Below are positions 12,409 to 25,200 of a stretch of DNA of 64,000 nt, piece after piece (the stretch's first letter is position 1; each line of letters starts with the position of its first letter). Both the position numbers and the translations under genes were made by a program. Location: the NCBI RefSeq assembly GCF_003369915.1, contig NC_046677.1, forward strand, positions 16,944,913 to 17,008,912. Direction: 5' to 3'. This stretch comes from Drosophila miranda (Eukaryota > Arthropoda > Insecta > Diptera > Drosophilidae). The notes beneath the pieces are model-generated. The model did not search any database and was not told the origin of the DNA. It saw only the letters and a list, made by a program, of their open reading frames with translations.

Positions 12409-15400
12409 ATGGCGATGTACTTTTATGCCAGTAAGATATCCGCCATCGCCTGCGGCATGCGCTGCAAGCAGACTGTGCTGCAAAAATCGCGCGGCCAGCG
12501 GGATCGCGACAAATGTCGCCATCGTCGGCGTCGTCGCTGCCGCCACCCCAGCAGCAGCAGCAGCTCCGACAGCGACGACTGCTGCCTGGAGAACGAGCCG
12601 GTTGCATCTCTCGAGGCGACAAATGGTGGCATTTTCTCTCTGGATGCCGGCAATCTGACAGCGGAGACAGCTTTTCTTGCCGCTGGCCCCGGGGGCCTGG
12701 GCATACGCTACAGGCGGCGACACAGCGCGGAGCAGTTGAGTGCATATGACTTGGAAATGGGGTTTCAGCAAATCGAGGTGAGTGATTACTACAGTGGATT
12801 CCGAATTCCCAATCATTTTCCATTCATGGCATTCGATGGTGTTCCGGAAAGCTCTCGCACCCCAACAGCAACTCGAAAGCAGTTGTGGATGCTCTTTAAA
12901 TCAATTTTGTTAGTTTTTAAATTTTTAATTTTAGTTTTTTAAACTAAAGCATACATTTCAAGTGTTTCAAAGCATAATTCATTTAATTATTTCCACAAAT
13001 AAACGACAGGACCTCTGGTTTTCCCCTCATAGATATATTAAAATTTTAGCTATAAAATCTGCAATCTGCATCTCATGTAGTTGTTTTCCAAGTAAAATAC
13101 ACATACAATTTCTGTATGAACATACTATGAACATACATATATCCACATTTTGTGGACGGACCCTTTATTATCCATTAATTTGCACTTTGTTTGTCCGCAG
13201 CTTGCCGCAAAATCGGTTGGGCACAACCGTGTGGGTGTCGGGGACGATGTCGTCCAGTACGATGTGCCCAAAAATCCGCACAAACGCAGCCAATGTGATA
13301 TTAATTTTGAGGTACGCTCAGCGGTAATTAAGCAAAATGTTTTGCCAAATGACAATTTAATAATAATTTTCAGACCCAGCATTTGATTAGCCATGTAAAT
13401 TGGTTTGATTTTAATTTACATTTACCCTGGTTTTTCCCCGTACCCCTATTTGCACTCGAGAGGGTAATTAGTTTCAAATAAAAATATATATTTACTGTTT
13501 GCATATCTTTTGACAGAGCTCGGTTTTGGGTTCCGGTGGCATTATGTACATAAACGGTAGAATAGTTTCTGGGCCATTGGACTCCCTCGTCGAGGCGCTA
13601 ATACCCAAGAATGTCATCGACTTAGATAAGGTAAGAATCATCATTATTGCTCTGTAATATTTCAACTATGTACATATTTCCAATTAAAAAGAGATCAGAA
13701 AATGATTGGGAAATGAAAACTGAATCTCAATTTGCTCGTAAATATTGCAATTTTGTCCGCTTTCATGTTAAATGTTTAATGAAATTCTTGCCATAAAATA
13801 AATAAATCATATTATTTGGAATTATTTTTTGGCAATTTGTACAAAATAAAAAGAATAGTAAATGGAAATTCATTTGGCTTATTCTAAATTGCAAATGAAC
13901 TAATATCGTTTGCATACTTTTCCATTTAAATACAAATAAAATGAATCCGATATTAAATATTATTTGGAGTATGTGTTTTTTAATACCTTCAAAAAATTGT
14001 TTGTGAAATCAGGATTATTTACAGAAGTAAATGTGGCAAAAATCAACTTAATAAATGTGTATTTTTGGCAAATTTTAAAGACTTTTTTCCTTATGGAAAA
14101 ACTTCTCCCTTTTAAATGCAACTCTCCAAAAAATGCATCTCGTATATTGCAAACGCCAAATGGAATACAAATCAGTTCCTACTTAGTCGCTAGCACTAGC
14201 CAAACTCTTAAACAGTTGCCAAGTTGAATTTTCTGGCACGAGCCGAAAAACCACAAACCAAAAGGCAGCCAACAGACCATCATAGCCCTTTCCCAAAACC
14301 AAGCCCGAACCCAGATCCAAGCACAGCCACAGGGCAAACACAACAAGAGACTGTGTGCAGGATACAAGGACAATCCTGTATGTGAGAGAGAGCGGACTTG
14401 GGACCACAAGGACCAAGTGCAAAAATAATTAAATCGTTGCAAACAAATCCGGAGATTAGCGCTAATTTGATGGAGCTGATGTGCTATGGCCTTCGGCAAA
14501 AGAAAAGTTGGCTAAGCCCAGCAATAACAACAAGGAATAAAGCTAATTGCTGACATGTTCCAACTATGGGAACTACATTTGGTATTCCCTATGCTCAAGG
14601 GTACTATGATTGTGACTAGATGTTTGCAACGCGAATAGAATATCTCGATATTTTCGGTCAGCATCAAAGGCAATACGCCAATAAAACCTAAGTATCCGAA
14701 TCTATCAGATTACTGCTAGAATGAGGAAAAACGAATTCCCAGGATATTCTTGACTATAGTTTTATATTCACAACTAATTACAGCGTATCACACTGTCGGT
14801 CCACTCTACTGTATAATTCCCTCTCGTTTTTATTATGCTGTGTAGATAAAGCTTAATTGAGTTTTATTTTTCTTTTATTTGTTTGCAGGAATTTGTATTC
14901 TCGTTTTTATTATCGTCACGCCTATTTCTGCGTCCCCATGAACTGCTGGGTAAACTATTGGACTCGGTACCTGATAGCGAATGTTTAGAATCATTAGTAG
15001 CCCTCTTGGCCGAGTGGACGATGAAGTTCCCCTACGACTACCGGGATGAGCGCATGATGAGCCATGTCAAACATATCGTTGCCAGGTGAGCAGCAGAAAA
15101 TTCCATTTCCCTCTTCAGGAACTTAGCAAGAACAACACTTGAACCCAATCTCCCTCATGCAGATGTTCCAATTCGCATTTAGAAGCCGTTGTCTCCCAAA
15201 CACTGAGTGCCTTACTAAAACGATTGACTGATTTAGAGAGACATGAGGCCGACCTCCGTGCCTGCCAACAGACCAACAGCACTACCGACAAGGTAAGTGA
15301 ATGCGGAGCAATCTGCCTAATACCCACTTTAAATCATTGTCTTGTTTTGCATCCTTTGGCCTTTTTTGGGTGCTGGCTGCAGACCGTAGTCGAAACAACA

Positions 15401-18400
15401 TTCAACTGTCCGACTGCCACGCAATACGCACAAATTGTCTGCCGACTGGAGAAGAAATTGGCCAAGCACATTGGCGGCGAGGAGTTCCTGCAGTGCAGCA
15501 GCATGATTCTGTTGGATAAACAGGTAAGTACTGGCAAAAATTCCAGGTTAAAGAGGGAGCATGGAATTTTGCAGATTTTCTGTAGAGATTGATAGCTGAA
15601 TCGTAACTGCTATGACGTTTATCAACGAAAAGAGGAATTACCATTGGTTTTCTAACCCGTCGAACTCTCTAACTGACATGTTTCAGCACTCGCAAATCCT
15701 TCGAATCTATACATATATTTAATAGATCGCTCAGCGTCAACCAAGGTTTTAATTGAACTGTCCAAAAAAACCGCACATTATTCTCTGTCTTAATTAAATT
15801 ACACGCGTATTCTTGAACTCTCTCAACTGCAAAAGTTTTCCTTGCACAAGTCAACATTTACCATTAAATTACACAGAGAACACTCATACACACTCAGACA
15901 AACACAAAAAAATACAGTCACACTTATACTCACTTACAAGGACATGCAATTAAAATGATGACAAGCAGCTTCATTAACAATGCTCCCCCTGTAGGGTCTC
16001 GCTTCAGTCCACTCCTCTGCAGTTCCCATCTCATTTCCACAGAAATTTTTTATAACTGGACTTAACCTTCTACCCTGTACTGTACTCATAGGGGGGTTTG
16101 TTGTACTACTTCGAATGGATGCAACCTTCAGAGAGAAGTGCTTCTGACTGCATAAAGAATATGCGATCTAGATCTTTATGAACATCTGTTATAGTATCTT
16201 CCTAATCCGAATTAATAATAGTGCTAGTCCCAGTCATCAAATATAGAGCGTTTCTCACTCTACATATATAATTTTTTCCAAAAAAAATACTCTCCAGGGG
16301 AGGTTGAGCTTTCATTTTCTGTTACGAAAATTATTATTACCAACGCTTGCGTATATCCGTAACAATTTCTGATATTAGTAATGGATATCTCATTACCGAA
16401 ACACCCCACTGTAGCACTCTCTCTTGTGTCTTCTTTTTTTTTATGCAGAAGAAATGGGACCAACCATCAACATCGGGCGGACCGCCCGGCGCACAGGATC
16501 CAAAGAAGACATGCAACCTGGAAACGTATCTGGATTGGTCAGCACGTCTGCGTCTGTTTGTTTGCAATGAGATACTGCAGGTGAGTGGGGGAATGCGGAA
16601 GGAGCCGAGGAAGATGGGCTCATAACCATGTCGGAGTCTCACCAATCCGCTCCAGTCCAGTCCTGGCCCAAACCAGCGGGTCAGACCAGGCACGGTGCTC
16701 AAGTTAAGCGTAGCGCATGAGTCCTTAGACCCTGTGGATTGAATTAAAATTCCCATGCATGCTAAATATGCAGAGCAGTACGTGTCCAGGTACGAGTCCA
16801 CTGACTCACATGACTTTACTTGGGAATTCAGGAGGCAGGCAGGCAGTCGGACGGGCAACGAGGCAAGATGGCTTATAATTTATGCCTTTCGTAACTGCCC
16901 CATTGACAGTTTGCCAGTTGGCCGTGTAAGCGACTCGTTGAAACTTCAGCCAAGTCACGTGGGTCCATCCATGTCCGTGTGTCGTCGCTCGCCATCTCTC
17001 ACTCTAACCATCCATTGGCAACGTCTAACTAACTTCCGTAATCAAATAAATCTTTCATTTCGAATGCTGCACCCTCTGCTGGGAACATCACCATGACAGT
17101 GTGGCGGCATCGAGGACCGGAGTCGCACCGTGGAGCGATGGAGTGGCGTGGCCCAGTATTGTCTGCTCGTGGGCAACTACAATAGCGCCACAGCCATTCT
17201 GGAATCTCTGGAATCACCCGCGATAGCGAGGCTGAAAATCACGGTGAGTCGAGACCCAAATCAACTGTCAAAGGTTATGGTCGATGATTAGCATAGTTTG
17301 CTGAATAAATAAATAAAATCTGTAGTTAATCACGCCATCAATGCTAATTGAAAAAACTCCTAATTTATTTTAGCATGCCAGAAAAATGTATAATTAATGT
17401 GAAATTTGTTTTATTTACGCAATACAAAATGCAGAAACCAATTTCACTAGCAGTTTATGTCCAAAGATAATTAAGTAACCACAATGATTCTGATGGGCAT
17501 ACGAATATATTATAATTAAGAATTCAATCATTAAAGTACGGTATATTGGGATCGATTTTAGCTGGTTTTAGAAGAGAGCAAAAGAGAGACATAGTATGGA
17601 GACGTAGAGATACGGTTAATTCAATTTACTGAATGGATTCTTTGAATTACAAAACTATCTTTCAATGTTTCCACACATTTCCTTTTATTCATATGTATAT
17701 AATAATTTTCTTAAAGAAAGTTTTTATGTACTTGTTAATTACCTCCTGATAAGAGGGTGTGTTTCTACGTTCCCTGAAATATCTATATATCACTTCTGCT
17801 TTACAACATTTCTGCTTCAATTAAATTTCTAAAACAATACCTGAAAACCCTCTCTTCAAGACTTTTTTTCTTCACCATTACAACAAATTTCTTCATTTAA
17901 ACAAAATTAATATTCAAAGAAACTAAGACATCATCGATCAAAGTAAATTAACCTTAGTTCCTAACTTGTTAACTTCCCAAGTTCTATTTAAACCTACAAC
18001 AAGCTAAACTTAATTTCGCTCAGTTCCAAACCAAGACAAAAACCAAGGACAGACAGCACCGACAATCAGGGGAACGTGCGCGACATAAATTTGGGGAATA
18101 AATACTAGAAATTAAAATAGACTACAATTTTATAGGCAAATTACGTGGCACTTGCAAATGGCGCTGTGAAACTTTAATTGGAGCTGGGACATGGCACTGA
18201 GACACTTTTGGATAATGGTTGTCCCCAAGGCAAATGGAAAAGCATTGGAAAAATACCTTAATTCAAATTAAATTTCTATAGAACGGGAAGAGTAAATTTC
18301 AATATAGGATTTAAAGTTAGTAGTCCACCAAATCAAGGTTTTAAGACCGAAATTCAGCTAAATTTATCGTAACGGAATCTATGTACATTGTACATATTCG

Positions 18401-21400
18401 TAGTATTATAATCTTCTCAAAGAAGAAGGCAGAAATAACTATACTGCATCTTGTGCCATGTGCATCTACTTTTGTGAGTGGGTCTGTGCCCCTATATGCA
18501 GTGTCATTGCATGTTGTAAAAAGTTAGACAGCAGCGCTGGAGACCATTTAAAATGCATAAGGAAAAAAGGTTTGCTTTTACTGGTCGAACATGTAAATAC
18601 CCTTGCATTCCCCAACTACTGTACTTTTGATAGCAGAATCTTAGAATACTCCTTCTATGGACTACAAACATCTATCCCTAATCATGCTTCCCTTAGCAAG
18701 GACAAAACCATAAAGATTCTGCCTCATCCACAATGCAGGCCAAAAGAGTCCTTTGCCTTAAGAAACGTTGCTTTTCCTTTTTGGTGCCATCATTTTCTCT
18801 TAGTCTTCTTATGTGTATGTGTGTGTGTGAGTCTGATGGAAATCTTTTCGCCTCGACGCTGGACCCGATGCGGAGGATATTTGTTCGTGTCAGCAGATAT
18901 TTATGCAGCCTAATGCATTTTAGTGCCATGTTCGGGCCTTAGTCCGTCGGTTTCTAGTTAAATATTGAACGATGTAATGGATATACTCCTCCCAAATGGT
19001 ATTTGTTCACAATGCAATTGCTCCCATTGTTTAAGGCTCTTTAAGTAATCTTGGTAAACTTAAAAGTTATAGTTGCTGCTGAAATGTTTATGAGTGTCCA
19101 TTGGGCAATGGCAAAAGTGTTGCTGACTGTAGCCACAAATAAAGGTGGCTCCCCACAAGGAACACTTTTAAATTATCAGGAGAAAATAAAAGAAATTTGC
19201 TTCTTTGGTTCACAAAATAAGGTTCTTTTTCAATGAAATCCAAATAAATAACAGAGATATTTTAAGCTTTCCCTGTCCCTTGGGTCACACACCATTTATT
19301 TGGCTTTCGAAATCCTAATTGATATGTTATCAGCGGGAGACCAAATGTCGCTCATAAAATTCGATCTAAATCTTTCCGGCGCAAATTACAGACATAAAAC
19401 TCACACAAACAGAACAGCCATAAACTTTTACTACAAACATACATACACCAGAAAACAAGAAGGAAACAAACAAATACAAAGCAAATAAAATGGTGGGAAA
19501 GATTACCTTTCAAGATTACAACTACAAATGATGTTCATTTATGGATTTCGATTTGATTACAGTGGAGCAAATTGCAAGTGACGTGCCAACAATTGGATTG
19601 CATGCAGCGACATGCCGAGGGACATGGTCATTTGTGGCAGAAACAGGCAATCGTCTTAAATGAACAGGGCCAACCGCAAAGTCTCAAGACTGATAAGCAG
19701 GCTAAGGACAAGTCATTTTCATCAATAGGAGGAGAAGGAGCATCAACAGCATCTGGAGGAGGACCTACCACATCAATGGACTTAGATGAGAGACCATCGA
19801 CAAGTGCGAGTACGAGTGGGCGAGCAGTTGGCATAACAGGCACTTCCGGTATGAATGCAAAGTCGGCACCGGAAACAGCGACCGTGCCTGCGGCTGGCAA
19901 CAGCAATGCGGAGCAGCCACCAACATCATCGCCTGCCACACCATTAACGGGAACGGCATTGGGCAAACCCAATGATTGGGTTGTTATTCCTGTGTTTGCG
20001 GATATTGTTAAACTGGCATTGGGCGAAAGAGAGAACTGTTTGCAGCGGTAAGTTGAATTTGCCTGGAACCCTCCCAATTTGATTGATGTTACATCATTAC
20101 TTATCCTGATGCTATACGATGCCTTTTCTACCGACGAGAAACAAACAAGGGCACGTAATCGTATAAGCTCATTAAATAAAACTCCAATGCTAAAATCTAA
20201 TAAGTTAATCCCATTTAATCGATTGGCTTTTATATACAAAAAATGATTAAAAGCTTCACCAATGGGGCCAGAGATTCCGTGTAGAACCGATTCAGTATTA
20301 AACTCACAATAACTAAACCGATAGTAAAGTAGCATCGGTAGAAAGCGTACCGTTTAACAGCAGCTATAAAATATAAAGGCCGCACCAAATCCAGTGCCAA
20401 ATAAATCGCCAAAGGGTCGTATGATTAATATATTACTCATCCGCATCAGCATCCGCAAGCAATTGGATTTCGTACTCGGTTTTCGTTTGAGAATATACAT
20501 TCATGCACTCATTTATATTTATATTTATTTATGTTTCAAATTTAATTAACCGCAGAGTGGCCAAATAAATGATTACTTGCCAAGCGACGAGAATAAAAAT
20601 CATTTCCATGGCAGCTCAACTCGTAAAAAAGGGACTATAAATAGGTTTTCTCCTTTACCATAATTTATTTTTATATTATTTAACGGACGCGTTGAAGAGT
20701 GGAATCTCTGGCAATAAATACATGTATGTATTTTGTTTTTCTTATTTTGGGGCATTTATTTTCAATTGACTTTAAAGTCTGTGATGGAATTATCAGATGC
20801 TAAAAAAAAGAATAAATATTCAAGCTAAATGCTATTTTTAATTTGCTTAAACTTATAATGCTCGACTATTTGTTTTTTGTTTTGTAAATATTATATTTTA
20901 TTTTTTGTGCGTTCGATTGGAAACTAACATTGGGTTGGTAGAAAATAATATTAAAGTTTGAGTTTCCTATTAATTATTTTATTGGTGTCAGAACTTTTTA
21001 TTACAAATTTATTCACTCTTCCGAAATTGAGAAATTTCATTGAAAACTAAATTAAAATGCCGCGAAACGACATAGGTTGCTGTGCAGTTTCCTATCAATT
21101 AGTTCATCTGACTGACTCTCATTGCTCTTGGGTGAAAATTTTTCATTAAATGCATCCCATGGATGCCCTTAACCGCGGAAATGCCCTTAGTCCCTTTGGG
21201 GAAAACGATACCGTGCAGAAATAAACAATACAGAATGCATCGGCAACCAGGACACAGTGGTCACAATAGACCTCATTAGGCACACATGCACACCAGTCAA
21301 CTCTCTCAAACATTCAAGCGAGTACGAGTAAATATGTATGAACATACATATGCCGTAATTATAGAGCCATAGAGTAGTATGGGCAATATATACCAAATAA

Positions 21401-22175
21401 TAATCTATACCCAGAAAGCAGGAAACTTAGAAATGCATTTCGACTAAGAAATACCAATATTTTATTTTTCTTTGCTGATTTATAAGTATTTATAAGTAGA
21501 TCTGATCATGCCAGATTATAGATCTTCTTTCAATGATATCCGTGATATCAGAGACATAAACTTTTTGAGACCCACATTCAAACGAATAAAAGGGTATACC
21601 TTGAGTGGGTATACGATTGCATCGCACAAAAATAGAAATCATCCTGTTCTCCATCATTCAGCAATTTTCAATGTCGCATTGAGTTTTACAGTGACTTTTC
21701 AATACACTAATTAAACGGGGCAGTCGCTGAATTAATTGCATACCCCGAAAGCCACTCTCAATTCTCTTTCCCTTTCAAAGCCACCTCCCCCCTTTAACCT
21801 CTTTACCAATTGAGTCCTGCACCATTTTGCATTGCAAATAAAGCCCATGAGTTTTTATCATCGAGAAAAGCATACTTTTCTCACTCGCTGCCACTCTTTC
21901 CACTCACTCATAAGTTCGGTCTTTCTCCCTCCTCTTTGTTTTGTGTGTGCAGCTTACAAAATGGCCACATCAATATGGCGGCCTTCGATCGGATGGCGGC
22001 CATTGTCGGCGCGTTCACGAAGCACATGCAGGCAATGAAAGCTGGCCAGGCACCATCCAGCGGGGAGTACGAGCACTTTGGCCAGCATATGCAGCAAACT
22101 ACAAAACTCGGCGAAGCGGGTAAGTAATGTTCGCAAAAGTCGAAAACTTTCCTTTGCCTTCTCCTCTGCCTTTTG

Positions 22176-22206
<31 letters not shown>

Positions 22207-25200
22207 GTACTTGTGTGAGCGCTTGGATTTTTCAATTTTCTTTTTTCCTCGTTTCTACTCTGCGGATTTTATCGCATTTTTCCACATTTTTACTGGCAGT
22301 CGGTGCCGCCAAGTGTTTTGATACCCCTACAAGTGAGTCATTTTGACCAGAAGGTCTGTAATGGATGGAAAGGGGTACATGTGATCCTTTAAAGCCTACG
22401 AGTGTGTGAATACTTTCATTATAAGAGTTCTAATAGAGTCCTGTCCATCTTTGCTTCTGTGAACGTATGTAAGGAATATTTAGAATACTAACTTAATACA
22501 ATACGCAATGCTTCATTGATTCCCGATAATTTCAATTAATTTAAATTATTTTGAGATATTCAATTCGGAATCCAGTGAATTAAAACTTTGAAAGATTTTA
22601 CTTCTTTGCAGTATTTTATTCTGCTCTGCCCTCAGTAAAGTATATTTGCAGCCTCGGTCTGTCGCCAGAAGCTTTAGTTCCTTGTTTTTGTTTGCTTTTC
22701 TCAGTTTTTTGTAAAGTTGCAGGCTGAGGGGGAACGAGGGGGACAATGTAACCCTCTGTTCTTCTGTTCTCTGTTTTCCAAAATTATCGTTTTTCTTTTG
22801 TAGGCTAAGTACTTATCAGACCACCCTCGTATGTGTGTACACGTGCTAGTTAAAATGTTTAAATGCCTGAGTAAAAAATTAAATCTATACATTGCAAATC
22901 CAGAATAGAAACATTTCAGCGTAATTGTACAAGAGCGGCCATTGATATATGTATAATCCAGAGGAATATGCAAGCTAGCAAACGAATTTTCGATGGAAAA
23001 AATATGAAAAAGTTTAAACAATCTAAGGGCAAGCAGATCATTTGCAGAAATCTAAATTCTTTCCACATTACCACCGTACACTCCCGCTTCATGTATATAT
23101 TTAAATCTTAGCATCCTGGAGGACCTTTCCATTTATCACAGCCCATTGTCTAACACCCATCCGTTCTCATTCGTCCTTCTACAACCTCCTTCTGCCACAG
23201 ATTTGTCGCTAATTAATTCAAATGAATAGCCGCAATAAAACCGCAGACAAAGACTTTATGACAACAAATTGTTCATGAACTTGAATAAAACTTCCTGCAA
23301 GACTATCCCCTTCTTAACCACCAGCCCCACCTCTCTCCGCAGCAATAACCTCAAGGAAGTCTTATTCTTATAACAATTCACTTCCAGGCTGTTGCGCTCC
23401 TTAGCCTTTACTATTTATTGTTTGAGACTATGTTAAAAATATGAAAGCCGGGGGAAAAGATACAAAATAAAAAAAAAATATTTCTTTTATTTATGATAAA
23501 TTAGTAGACATTCTCCACATGAAATTTTTTTAGCATCTATGTTTAAAAAAAATATTTTTATACGTATAATTCTAATGACGGCTACAACGCCCAAAAAGTT
23601 AGTCAAGAAATTTGAATATTTGATTGTATCAAAAATCTAACCACCAAATAAGACTACAAAAATTACAAAAACATGAATGAAGTTGTATGGAAAATGTACA
23701 AAAAAAACAAAAACAAAAGTTCATTATATATTTTAAAACACATAGAATTCATGGAGTAGGTTGGCTGGATAAATATATGACTAAAAGCTAAGGAAGACAT
23801 GAAAAATCTAAGCAAGAATTCTAATAGGTTTAAGATTTGGAACTTTGGACTGACAAAACACAATATAAAATCAGGAAAAACTAAACAGTTTTTCTTACAA
23901 AAAAATTAATAAAACACTTGGAAATAACATACATAAAATTCCCAAGAAAACAGAAAGTCACGAATTTTCATTTGAATTAGTATGCCACAGGCGGTTGAAA
24001 TTTTAAAAGAAATTCTCTACGAAAAGGCCAGAAAAAAATCCAACAAGAAGTTCAATTAATCCGCACATCCGCGACTTTATTTGCCAAGTAAATATAAACT
24101 GGAAAACTGCACATATCCCCCAGGGCCCAGACGGCTGAACAAAGATATGAAACAACTGCAGAGAAAAGGCAACATTCAACAAAAACTACGTTGCAAATGC
24201 AACAAGGAACACCACGTGTTGTGTTGTCGGGGAGTGTAAAATTTCAGCAATGCCCAGCAAGTTGATATACTTTTCACGGAATGCACACATGACCTGAAAA
24301 AATCACCAAACTAATGACAAAAGGGGAGAAGGAAGAGGTGGAGATAAGTAGGAGAAACATGTTGCATGAAAGCTGGCAAAGACATCAAAAAGGAACAAGA
24401 AAGTGCAGAAATGAAAGACACATAGAGACACACATAGAGACCTAAGAACTCATTACAAACCCAGGCAGTGCTAGGCAACTTTTGAAGGCTCTTTCTACTG
24501 ACAAAAAACAGCAACCAGAAGCATAAAAAAGATTGGACTTGTTAGCCGAATCAACAGATACCCTGTCAAAGCTGTTTCCTAAGATTGATGCAATCGTTTC
24601 TAATGCTTTGTACAAAAATATTATGTACTGATTATTTATGAGTGCTTTCGCAAAAAGAGGTACATTTGAAAGGATTGACGTTAAGGTTAATAACGTTAAG
24701 AAACGAACAGACTGCCAGACACTCAGACTTGGATGCCTATACATATAGATAAATATATATATAAATTATGCATTAAAATATCTTTGCGAACTTATTACAC
24801 CCTCTATTAGGGTATGAAAACCACATCTTAAGCATAGACAGAAGTTGTTTTTGGGTATTGGGGCAAAACGCATCGATACAAAAAATTAATGAAAACTTAC
24901 GGAGGAGAGCATTTTTTGTGGTAATTCAGCAGCCCCATCCTCATCCACAGCTTAGGGTTCAGCCTCAATCGGGTAAACTTTATCGGTGAGCGTCTGATTT
25001 ACGAAGAAAATAAAACACAAAACGAGCGAGCACTAGGGCGATTTGCAACTAATAATTTCGAATTAAATAAAGACCGGGCACACAAATAAAATTGCAATGT
25101 GTTGTTTATTGCGCGACATCCAAATTGCAAGTGTAGCTTGCCTGCCCTTTACATTGCCGCTCCGATCGCTAAGCGCAGCTGCGCTCGGCAGACGTGGGTA

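Noticed and set aside
18458..18913. 151-codon frame in a RasGEF intron
   Set aside because: Part of it is a translated GT repeat (CVCVCVS), and nothing resembles a conserved protein.
19628..20335. 235-codon minus-strand frame opposite RasGEF exon 9
   Set aside because: Antisense shadow of a real exon with GC-rich third positions.
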